Source: Streptomyces sp. CMB-StM0423 | GTDB taxonomy: Bacteria > Actinomycetota > Actinomycetes > Streptomycetales > Streptomycetaceae | Assembly: GCF_002847285.1 (NCBI RefSeq) | Contig: NZ_CP025407.1 | Span: 5,335,001-5,399,000 of the forward strand | Direction of reading: 5' to 3' | DNA: 64,000 bases | Shown: one piece after another, positions 57,201 through 64,000 of the stretch | How the letters are laid out: the number at the start of each line of letters is the position of its first letter | Numbering within the stretch: position 1 is the stretch's first letter | The notes under the pieces: model-generated | What the model saw: only the letters and a program-made list of their open reading frames with translations | Database searches by the model: none | Told to the model about the DNA's origin: nothing | Made by a program: the position numbers and the translations under genes

Positions 57201-58529
57201 GTGACCCGTACCCTCGTGCCGCGCGCCTACCGCCCCGTGCTCGCGCACCCCCGGCTGCGCCGGCTGCTGCCCGCCTTCGTGGCCTCGGACTTCGGCGGCG
57301 GCATGAGCATGGTCGCGGTGGCGTGGCTGGCCATCCAGATCGCCCCGGACGGCCGCGAGGGCCTGCTCGTCGGCGCCGCGCTCGCCGCGTACGCGCTGCC
57401 GGGAGCGGCGGGCGTGCTGCTGCTCGGGCGGTGGCTGCGGAAGCTGCCCGCGCGCCGGCTGCTCATGGTGAACTGCGCGCTGCGCGGCACCCTGCTGGGC
57501 TGTGTGCCGCTCGCCTGGGGCCTCGGCGTCCTGGACCCCGTGACGTACGTCGTGCTGCTCGGCTGCTCGTCGGTCCTGACCGCCTGGGGCAGCGCGGGGA
57601 AGTTCACGCTCGTCGGTGAGCTGCTGCCGGAGCGGCACCGGCTGGCCGCCAACGCCCTGCTCGGCGCCAGCATGTCCACGAGCATCGTCGCGGGACCCGC
57701 GGTGGCCGGGTTCCTCGCCACGGCCGTCAGCCCGGCGTGGATCATCGGCCTGGACGCGCTGACGTACGCGGTCCTCGCCGTGCAGACCGCACGGCTCGGT
57801 CCCGGCGGCGAGGAGCGCCCGGACGCGGCGGCGGCCCGCCCCGCCGGGCGCGGGCTGCGGCTCCTCGCCACCCAGCGCGAACTGCTCGCGATCCTCGTCC
57901 TCACCTGGCTGTTCTTCGCCCTCTACGGCCCCGTCGAGGTCGCCCTGCCGCTCTACGTCACCGGTGCGCTCGACGGCGACGCCGGGCTCCTCGGCCTGTT
58001 CTGGACCGCCTTCGGCGTCGGCGCGGTGGCCGGCGGGCTGACGGTGGGCGCGCTGCGGCGGCTGCCGCTGTGGCCGGTGACGCTCGGCATCGTCGCGGGC
58101 TGGGGAGCGACGCTGCTGCTGCCGTACGGGCTCGGGGCCGGGACCGCCGCGGCGATGGCCTGCTTCGCGCTGGGCGGCGCGGTGTACGGCCCGTACCCGG
58201 CGCTGTCGTTCACCCTCTTCCAGAACCGCACGCCGCGGGGCTGGCTGACCACGGTGCTCGCGGCGCGGGGCGCGGTGCTGCTCACGTCGACGCCGGTCGG
58301 GGCGGCGCTCGGCGGGCCGCTGGTCGCGGCGTTCGGGGCGCGGGCGGTGCTGGCGGGTTCCGGGGCGGCGACGGTGGGGGTGGCGGTGGTGGGGACGGGG
58401 GTGTGGCTGGCGACGCGGGGGGCGCGGCCCGTAGCGGAGGCGGATGACGGGCCGGACGACGACGGGGCGGGCGACGGCGGGCCGGACGACGACGGGGCGC
58501 GAGGGGACGGGGCGCGGGCCCCGGCGTGA
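57201..58529 (+). CDS. MFS transporter
   Basis: 442 residues, GTG at 57201. Twelve hydrophobic segments are visible, starting DFGGGMSMVAVAWLAIQI, with a short basic loop GRWLRKLPARRLLM between helices 2 and 3 and a second half beginning ELLAILVLTWLFFALYGP. The C-terminus is an Asp/Gly-rich charged tail. It belongs to the drug or metabolite efflux type of the major facilitator family; the substrate is unknown. TTGACC...GGTTCAA upstream (57164-57183) is an imperfect dyad that could bind a regulator. It is close behind the YCII gene, so it may share control by the Crp-type protein. Confidence 0.85.
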   Translation: MTRTLVPRAYRPVLAHPRLRRLLPAFVASDFGGGMSMVAVAWLAIQIAPDGREGLLVGAALAAYALPGAAGVLLLGRWLRKLPARRLLMVNCALRGTLLGCVPLAWGLGVLDPVTYVVLLGCSSVLTAWGSAGKFTLVGELLPERHRLAANALLGASMSTSIVAGPAVAGFLATAVSPAWIIGLDALTYAVLAVQTARLGPGGEERPDAAAARPAGRGLRLLATQRELLAILVLTWLFFALYGPVEVALPLYVTGALDGDAGLLGLFWTAFGVGAVAGGLTVGALRRLPLWPVTLGIVAGWGATLLLPYGLGAGTAAAMACFALGGAVYGPYPALSFTLFQNRTPRGWLTTVLAARGAVLLTSTPVGAALGGPLVAAFGARAVLAGSGAATVGVAVVGTGVWLATRGARPVAEADDGPDDDGAGDGGPDDDGARGDGARAPA

Positions 58530-58557
58530 CCCGCGCGTGCCGGCGCCCGGCGGTTCC

Positions 58558-59490
58558 TCAGCCCGCCGCCAGCACCTCCCGCAGCCGCCCGTACGTCGGC
58601 GCAAGCCTGCGCAGCACCTCCGCCAGCGCCGCCCCGTCGCCCCGCACCAGCGGATACTGCACCGCCCCCAGCAGCCGCGCCTGCCCCTGAAGCACCCCCG
58701 CCGCCCCGTCGAGCCCCGCCCGCCGCACGTACGCCGAGGCGTCCGCGAGCCGGCGCGCCCCGACCCGTACCGCGAACGCCGCCAGCAACTCCCGCACCCC
58801 CGCGTCGAGCCCGGCCGCGGCCCGCGCCGCCAGCTTCTCCAGCGCCTCCGCCCCGCCCACCGTCCCCGGCGGCACCGGCAGGTCGGCGCGGCCCGCGAGC
58901 CACGCGACGGCGCCGGGGAGCGCGGCCCGTACCGCCTCCTCCGCCGTGACCGTACGGACCCGCTCGAAGCCCGCCCGCATCACGTACGGCTCCGCCGTGT
59001 ACTCCACCGCCTCCGCCCGCCAGGACGCCAGGAACTCGTCGACCGGCAGGGTGGCGTACGGGTGGCCGTGCGGGTCGTGCAGGAGGACCGTGTCGTCCTC
59101 GGCGGCCAGCGCGACCACGTAGTGGTCGCTGCCGCCGGCCGCGGGGCCCCACGGGGTGCCGGGGTGGTACAGCAGCAGGCCCATGTCGACAGGCCCGACC
59201 AGCACGGGACCGCGCGCGCACGCCGTCCGCAGCCGCGCCATCGCCTCGTCGGCGGACCCGCCCGAGGTCCGGTCGCAGCGCAGACCGAGCAGGGTGACGG
59301 CGTCGTCGAGGCCGATCTCGGGGTCCCAGCCGTACGGGTCGAAGAGCGGGACGGTGCCGCCGAGGAGCTGGACGCCGAAGGGGGAGCCGGTGAGGGTCTC
59401 CACGAGGGCAGGGGAGGGGCCGGGGCCGGGGAGGGACATGACGAGGGAGTCGGCGTAGCAGTAGGGGCCTGAGCCCGTGTAGTCGGTCAT
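58558..59490 (-). CDS. C39-peptidase-like (BtrH-N type) protein
   Basis: 310 residues from the ATG at 59490. The first part resembles papain-like C39/BtrH domains: GPYCYADSLVMSL with a candidate catalytic Cys at 11, DPYGWDPEIGLDDAVTLLGL, and DHYVVALAAEDDTVLLHDPHG with His and Asp positions. No signal peptide is seen, so it is probably an intracellular acyltransferase or peptidase-like protein rather than an exported protease. The C-terminal 100 residues are helical (LRRLAPTYGRLREVL). It lies between two MFS genes but on the opposite strand from the first; a functional link to transport is only a guess. Confidence 0.68.
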   Translation of the reverse strand: MTDYTGSGPYCYADSLVMSLPGPGPSPALVETLTGSPFGVQLLGGTVPLFDPYGWDPEIGLDDAVTLLGLRCDRTSGGSADEAMARLRTACARGPVLVGPVDMGLLLYHPGTPWGPAAGGSDHYVVALAAEDDTVLLHDPHGHPYATLPVDEFLASWRAEAVEYTAEPYVMRAGFERVRTVTAEEAVRAALPGAVAWLAGRADLPVPPGTVGGAEALEKLAARAAAGLDAGVRELLAAFAVRVGARRLADASAYVRRAGLDGAAGVLQGQARLLGAVQYPLVRGDGAALAEVLRRLAPTYGRLREVLAAG

Positions 59491-59535
59491 GCGGCCAGGC
59501 AACGGCCTGACACCGGGGGAGAGTCCAGCCCGGGC

Positions 59536-60792
59536 CTAGGAGACGGCGGAGGTCCGCGGCACCCGGCCCAGCAGCGTCACCGCGACCGCGCCCAGCGCCA
59601 GCGCGCCGCCGAGCCACAGCACCGACCGCGTACCGAACCCGTCCACCATCCGGCCGCCCGTGAACGCCCCTAGGGCGATGGCCCCGTTGAACACCGCCAC
59701 GAACAGCGATGTCGCGCCCTCCCGGGCCCGCGGCGCGGCCAGGCCCAGCCACGTCTGCGTACTCACCGACACCCCTCCGTACGCCAGCCCCCACACGACC
59801 AGCAGCGCCGCCGCACCCGCCACCGACAGCCCGAGCAGCGGCACGAGCAGCAGCGAGGCGGTCAGCACGGCGCCGATCACCAGCACGGTGCCGCGCAGCC
59901 GCCGGCCCACCAGGGCGCCGGCCGCGAAGTTGCCGGCGATACCGGCGATTCCGTACGCGAGCAGGAGGGTCCCGATCATCGGCGCCCCGACGCCCGAGAG
60001 GTCCTCCAGGATGGGGCGTACGTACGTGTACGCGGCAAAGTGCCCCGTCACCAGCAGGGACACCACCGCGAGCCCGGTGGCCACCCGGCGGTCGCCGGCC
60101 AGCCGCACCACCCCGCCGAGGGCGACCGCCTCCGCCGCGGGCAGCGGCGGCAGCAGCACGGCCATCGCGGCGCTCACCAACAGCGCGAGGCCGCCGACGG
60201 CGAGGAACGCGGCGCGCCAGCCGACGAGTTCACCGAGGTACGCGCCCGCCGGCACGCCCACGACCGAGGCGACGGCGACGCCGCTGAAGATCAGGGAGGT
60301 CGCTGCCCCGACGGCCGCGGCCGGCACCAGCCGCACCCCGAGACCGCCGGCGAGCGACCAGACGCCGCCGAGCCCGACGCCGACGAGGACGCGGGCGGCG
60401 ATCACGACGGCGAAGCCCGGCGACCAGGCGGCGAGCACGTTGGCCGCGGCCAGGAGCACCATCAGGGAGCAGAGGACGAGCCGCCGGTCGAGCCGGCCGA
60501 CCGCGGCGGTGACGAGCGGGGCGGAGAGGGCGGCGACCAGGCCGGTGACGGTGAGGGTGAGGCCGGCGGTGCCTTCGCTGACGTACAGCGAACCGCTGAT
60601 GGGGGTGAGCAGACCGACCGGCAGCATCTCGGAGGTGACCACGGTGAAGGTCCCGGCGGCCACGGTCGCCACTGCGGGCCAGCCGCCTTCGGCGGTGGCT
60701 TCTGCGGGCGGGGCTGCGGACAGCTCGTCGACTTTTGCCATGACGTCAGCCAAGCCCGGCGGGAGGGAGGGGAACAAGCGCGAAGTGCTCAT
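59536..60792 (-). CDS. MFS transporter, DHA1/AraJ-like
   Basis: 418 residues, ATG at 60792. After a 40-residue cytoplasmic start, twelve helices follow. Motifs are typical of the drug:H+ antiporter-1 group: TSEMLPVGLLTPISGSL in helix 1, AAVGRLDRRLVL between helices 2 and 3, and the antiporter motif region in helix 5 (IFSGVAVASVVGVPAGAYLG). Likely an exporter of a drug, sugar or metabolite. It is divergent from a LysR regulator gene with 65 bp between, including a classical LysR box, so regulation by that protein is very likely. Confidence 0.88.
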   Translation of the reverse strand: MSTSRLFPSLPPGLADVMAKVDELSAAPPAEATAEGGWPAVATVAAGTFTVVTSEMLPVGLLTPISGSLYVSEGTAGLTLTVTGLVAALSAPLVTAAVGRLDRRLVLCSLMVLLAAANVLAAWSPGFAVVIAARVLVGVGLGGVWSLAGGLGVRLVPAAAVGAATSLIFSGVAVASVVGVPAGAYLGELVGWRAAFLAVGGLALLVSAAMAVLLPPLPAAEAVALGGVVRLAGDRRVATGLAVVSLLVTGHFAAYTYVRPILEDLSGVGAPMIGTLLLAYGIAGIAGNFAAGALVGRRLRGTVLVIGAVLTASLLLVPLLGLSVAGAAALLVVWGLAYGGVSVSTQTWLGLAAPRAREGATSLFVAVFNGAIALGAFTGGRMVDGFGTRSVLWLGGALALGAVAVTLLGRVPRTSAVS

Positions 60793-60794
60793 GC

Positions 60795-60817
60795 TTCCAT
60801 GAGGTGGGCTAATGGAA
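60795..60817. promoter_or_regulatory. LysR-type T-N11-A operator
   Basis: TTCCAT, an 11-bp spacer and ATGGAA form a perfect inverted repeat with the T-N11-A architecture of LysR binding sites. It lies in the 65-bp region between the divergent MFS and LysR genes, only 3 bp from the MFS start codon. Confidence 0.7.
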
Positions 60818-60857
60818 ACGCGGCGCGCGACGGCGCCGGGCGGAAGGGCGGCGGCGG

Positions 60858-61802
60858 ATGGCGAGCGCAGGTCAGGGGGGTGGGGACGGGAAGCCGGCGG
60901 CGGTGGGCGGGGTGGAGATCCGCGAGCTGGAGTGCTTTCTGGTCCTGGCGGAGGAGCTGCACTTCGGACGTACCGGCGAACGGCTGTATGTATCGCAGAG
61001 CCGGGTCAGCCAGCTCGTCCGCGCGCTCGAACACCGCATCGGCGCCCGCCTCGTGGACCGCACCAGCCGCCGGGTCCGGCTCACCGCGGCGGGCGAGGAC
61101 TTCCTCGCCGCGCTCCGCCCGGCGTACGCGGCGCTGCGCGCGGCCGTCGACGACGCCAGGGCGGCGGCGCTGGGGGTGGGCGGGCCGCTGCGGATCGGGT
61201 TCCAGGGGGTGGTGGGGTACGGATTCATGGACGCGGTCGGGGAGTTCGAGGACCGGCACCCGGGGTGCGCCACGCGGCTGACCGAACTCCCGCTGTCGGA
61301 CCCCTTCGGGGCGCTGCACCGCGACGAGGTGGACGCGGCGGTGGTGCTGCTGCCGGTGGCGGAGCCGGGGCTGGCGCTGGGGCCGGTCTTCTCCGTACAG
61401 CCCCAGTACGCGGCGGTCTCGCGGCGGCACGCCTTCGCGGGGCTTGTGGAGGTGGACGCCGAGGACCTGGCCGGGACCCCGCTGATAGGCGTGACGGCTC
61501 CGGCGCCGCCGTACTGGCGCGAGGCCCAGTCCCCGACGCACACCCCGTCGGGCGCGCCCGTCCCGCGAGGTCCGGAGGTGGGAACGCTGCAGGAGGGCCT
61601 GTCGCTGGTGGCGGCGAACCGGGGGGTGATGCTGCTGTGCCGCCCGACGGCGGAGCACCACCCGCGGGGGGATGTGGCGTACGTACGGGTAAGGGGCCTG
61701 CGGGAGTCGGCGCTGGGCCTGGTGTGGCGGGAAGACGGGGCAGGCGCGGCGGTACGGGCGTTCGCGGGGACGGTGGGGGAGACGATGAGGGGTGCGGGGT
61801 GA
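60858..61802 (+). CDS. LysR family transcription regulator
   Basis: 314 residues, ATG at 60858; a GTG about 19 codons later is an alternative start nearer the conserved domain. The N-terminal winged helix reads IRELECFLVLAEELHFGRTGERLYVSQSRVSQ...LEHRIGARLVDRTSRRVRLTAAG. The C-terminal effector-binding domain (about 105-300) begins PLRIGFQGVVGYGFMD. It most likely controls the divergent MFS exporter gene and itself through the box at 60795-60817. The inducing ligand is unknown. Confidence 0.92.
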   Translation: MASAGQGGGDGKPAAVGGVEIRELECFLVLAEELHFGRTGERLYVSQSRVSQLVRALEHRIGARLVDRTSRRVRLTAAGEDFLAALRPAYAALRAAVDDARAAALGVGGPLRIGFQGVVGYGFMDAVGEFEDRHPGCATRLTELPLSDPFGALHRDEVDAAVVLLPVAEPGLALGPVFSVQPQYAAVSRRHAFAGLVEVDAEDLAGTPLIGVTAPAPPYWREAQSPTHTPSGAPVPRGPEVGTLQEGLSLVAANRGVMLLCRPTAEHHPRGDVAYVRVRGLRESALGLVWREDGAGAAVRAFAGTVGETMRGAG

Positions 61803-62439
61803 GGGGAGGGGGCGCGGGGGGTGGAAACTCACGGAAACGGCACCGGCAAACCCGGGCAGAACACCCGGTCAGCCCGACTTTCGCCGCACGGGACGCAGGG
61901 GCGTCGGCGAGGCGGGCTGACGCGGCACGGGGTGAGGATCCCGAAGGCCCGCACACTCGGGAGACGGGTGGCCCGGTGGGTCACGACGCGGTACGGGCAA
62001 ACCCCGACGCCCCGCCCCGCCCGATCGGTGCACCCCGCACATGGCGCCATCCCCGACTCCGCAATCCCCGCGGAGCGGGCCCGGTTCGGGGCGTGCGGCG
62101 TCGGGGTGTCCGGGCTCGTCCGGGGGCTGCCGTGCCGTGGGTTTCGAGCATCGGGCCCACCTCCCGCGGCCGCCGCTTCCGCAGCAGCGCCGGCACCGAC
62201 CTCGCGGCGACCGTCCGGCACCAGCGGCGCTGTGCCCTCGGGGGCTGGAGGCATGGCTTCGGTGGTTGCGTGCGGTCGGGTGGCTTGTCGCGCCCAGGGC
62301 GGGCGAATGCGGTCGTAATTCGCGGTAACGCCTCCTGATTCGGGCCTGATTGGGGGGAGGGGGCGACTTTCGCCCCCCGACGTGCCCCGCAACCCGCCGG
62401 CGACCGGCCCCCCGTAGCCGGTCGCCGGCTTCTCGGCGG
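61803..62439. other. Gene-free interval with terminator hairpins
   Basis: This 637-bp stretch between the LysR gene and the convergent hexosaminidase gene has several short frames, but none has a start, codon bias and family signature together. It may be decayed coding DNA. Near its right end are two hairpins: GGGGGCGA/TCGCCCCC at 62359-62377 and the stronger one at 62397-62428. Confidence 0.6.
62397..62428 (-). terminator. Terminator of hexosaminidase gene
   Basis: Perfect 12-bp arms CCGGCGACCGGC and GCCGGTCGCCGG around an 8-nt loop, 11 bp past the stop codon of the minus-strand hexosaminidase gene. Confidence 0.82.
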
Positions 62440-64000
62440 TTACCTGATGTTCCTCGTGTCCGCCTCCACCTCCGCCAGGTACTCCTCCAGCGTCACCGGC
62501 CTCCCCCGCACCCCCGGGCGCCGTTCCCACGGCCTCGGGCCCTCCGGGCTCCGGTACTCCACCCCCAGCGCCTCCAGCCGGCCCAGGTGGTGTGCCAGCC
62601 GCTCCGCGAAGGCCGCGCCGTCCCTCGTCGCGTCGCACCACACCGTCTCCGCGAACGCGCTCATCCGCGGGAACGCCTGGTAGTCCAGCGCCCGGACGTT
62701 GTCGATCGCCTCCGTCCACAGGCCGCACTGCGCGCCGATGACCAGGTCCGCCGCCGGGGTGCCGCGGAGTTCCTCAGGGACCGGTTCGAAGGCGTAGACC
62801 TCCTCGACCGGCAGGACCGTGCCCACCGGCACCGGTTCGTCCGCCGAGTCCGACGCGCGATAGTCGAGGTAGACCTGGCGGGCCGGGCTCGTGATGACCT
62901 GGTGGCCCTCGCGGGCCGCCCGTACCGCGCCGTGGTTGTCGCGCCACGACACGATCGTCGCGGCCGGCGGCAGGCCGCCCTCCAGGATCTCGTCCCAGCC
63001 CAGCAACTGCCGTCCCCGCGCCTCCAGATGGTCCGAGACCTGCCGGATGAACCAGCTCTGCAGCTCGTCCTCGTTGCGCAGCCCCAGCTCCGCCATCCGC
63101 GCCTGCGCCGCCGGGCTCGCCTTCCACTGGTCCTTCGGGCACTCGTCGCCGCCGACGCAGATGATCGGGCTGGGGAACAGCTCGATCACCTCGTCGAAGA
63201 CGTTCCGTACGAAGTCCAGCGTCCCGTCCGCGACGTTGAGGATGTCCGACTTCACGCCCCAGCCGGTCTCCACCGCCAACTGCGCCCCGGTGTTGCCCAG
63301 TTCGGGGTACGCCGCGATCGCGGCCTGCGTGTGTCCCGGCACGTCGACCTCCGGTACCACCAGGATGTGCCTGGCCGCCGCGTACGCCACGATCTCGCGG
63401 ATGTCGTCCTGCGTGTAGTAGCCGCCGTGCGGCCGGCCGTCGCCCGTCTCGTTCCAGCCCGGCTTCGACTCCGTGCGCCAGGAGCCGATCTCCGTCAGCC
63501 GCGGGTAGCGCTTCACCTCCAGGCGCCAGCCCTGGTCGTCGGTGAGGTGGAAGTGGAGCACGTTCAGTTTGTGCAGCGCCATCTGGTCGAGCACGCGCAG
63601 CACGTCGCGCTTGGTGAAGAAGTGCCTGGCCACGTCCAGCAGCACGCCCCGCCACGCGAACCGCGGCCGGTCCTCGATCTCGACGCCGGCCACGTCCCAC
63701 GGGCCCTCGTCGAGCGCGCTGTGGCGCAGGGTGTGCGGCGGCAGGAGCTGGCGCAGCGTCTGCACGCCGTAGAAGGCGCCGGCCGGGCCGCCCGCGGCGA
63801 TGCGGATGCCGTCGGGGCCGATCGTCAGGCGGTACGACTCCGGCCCCGCACCCGGGTCCGCGGCCAGCTCCCCGGACAGGGCCAGCTCGATCCCGCCCCG
63901 GCCCGGCGGCAGCGTGCAGCCCGTGCCGGGCAGGAGCTGTTCGCGCAGGACGCGGGCGACCGGGGCGAGCGCCGGATCGGCGACGTGCAGCGGGGTGTCC
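62440..64000 (-). CDS. Beta-N-acetylhexosaminidase, GH20 (5' end outside window)
   Basis: The frame is open to the window edge, so the N-terminus is missing; the visible part is about 519 residues. First comes part of the GH20b domain (LTIGPDGIRIAAGGPAGAFYGVQTLRQLL), then the GH20 barrel: FAWRGVLLDVARHFF, HLTDDQGWRLEVKRYP, VPEVDVPGHTQAAIAAYPEL and the catalytic Asp-Glu pair in ICVGGDECPKDQW. Trp residues GWDEIL and CGLWTEAI shape the substrate pocket. These enzymes release N-acetylglucosamine from chitooligosaccharides or peptidoglycan fragments by substrate-assisted catalysis. A secretion signal would be in the missing part. S. coelicolor encodes similar enzymes in this chromosomal neighbourhood. 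Confidence 0.93.
   Translation of the reverse strand, partial: DTPLHVADPALAPVARVLREQLLPGTGCTLPPGRGGIELALSGELAADPGAGPESYRLTIGPDGIRIAAGGPAGAFYGVQTLRQLLPPHTLRHSALDEGPWDVAGVEIEDRPRFAWRGVLLDVARHFFTKRDVLRVLDQMALHKLNVLHFHLTDDQGWRLEVKRYPRLTEIGSWRTESKPGWNETGDGRPHGGYYTQDDIREIVAYAAARHILVVPEVDVPGHTQAAIAAYPELGNTGAQLAVETGWGVKSDILNVADGTLDFVRNVFDEVIELFPSPIICVGGDECPKDQWKASPAAQARMAELGLRNEDELQSWFIRQVSDHLEARGRQLLGWDEILEGGLPPAATIVSWRDNHGAVRAAREGHQVITSPARQVYLDYRASDSADEPVPVGTVLPVEEVYAFEPVPEELRGTPAADLVIGAQCGLWTEAIDNVRALDYQAFPRMSAFAETVWCDATRDGAAFAERLAHHLGRLEALGVEYRSPEGPRPWERRPGVRGRPVTLEEYLAEVEADTRNIR

Overview
The window is a stretch of chromosome from a high-GC actinomycete, most likely Streptomyces or a close relative. 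The evidence is GC content above 70 % with strong G/C bias at third codon positions, frequent GTG starts, a tmRNA tag ANTKRDSFALAA, DnaA boxes of the Streptomyces type (TTGTCCACA), a 180-kDa type NAD-glutamate dehydrogenase, an LAxTG (sortase E type) surface protein, and gene order matching the conserved actinobacterial block rrn - mtnA - mtrA - mtrB - lpqB - comF - hpf - secA. It is core chromosome, not a plasmid or phage: I see no transposase, integrase, CRISPR array or tRNA.

Layout. 1-2466: 3' part of a 23S rRNA gene, 5S rRNA and terminator. 2495-16984: housekeeping and cell-envelope control: methionine salvage (mtnA), the MtrA-MtrB-LpqB signalling operon, a ComF-type phosphoribosyltransferase, the ribosome hibernation factor Hpf, a NarL-type regulator, a YcaQ/AlkX-type crosslink DNA glycosylase, two tandem GNAT acetyltransferases and secA. 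17208-25720: a gutted subtilisin-like protease pseudogene, an Rv3235-type protein, a DUF6912-type protein, a HAD hydrolase and the large NAD-glutamate dehydrogenase. 25787-34536: a cell-surface glycopolymer locus with two Stealth-type phosphosugar transferases (one lacking its catalytic signature), a flippase, an FkbM methyltransferase and a GT2/TagF-like fusion. 34717-38436: a sugar ABC importer operon with an unusual domain inserted in one permease.

38967-53721: an FHA-FtsK/EccC-like protein divergent from two membrane Ser/Thr kinases (PkaA/PkaB-like), prfB with an atypical SPY anticodon tripeptide, an LAxTG surface protein with fifteen 18-bp repeats, ftsE-ftsX, an S41 protease, smpB and the tmRNA gene. 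53736-64000: a 112-bp tandem repeat behind tmRNA, then accessory genes: a SpoIIE-type phosphatase, a Crp-type regulator with a perfect palindrome in the shared promoter with a YCII gene, two MFS transporters, a C39-like protein, a LysR regulator with a textbook T-N11-A box, and the 3' part of a GH20 beta-N-acetylhexosaminidase running off the window.

No wholly new multi-gene system stands out. The best leads are local: the S8-protease remnant, the catalytically stripped Stealth paralogue, paired DnaA boxes far from any visible oriC, RF2 with SPY instead of SPF, the enlarged permease loop, a possible TTA-containing small ORF before the glutamate dehydrogenase gene, and the tmRNA-adjacent repeats. 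All functions are inferred from motifs and gene order read by eye; no database search was run.
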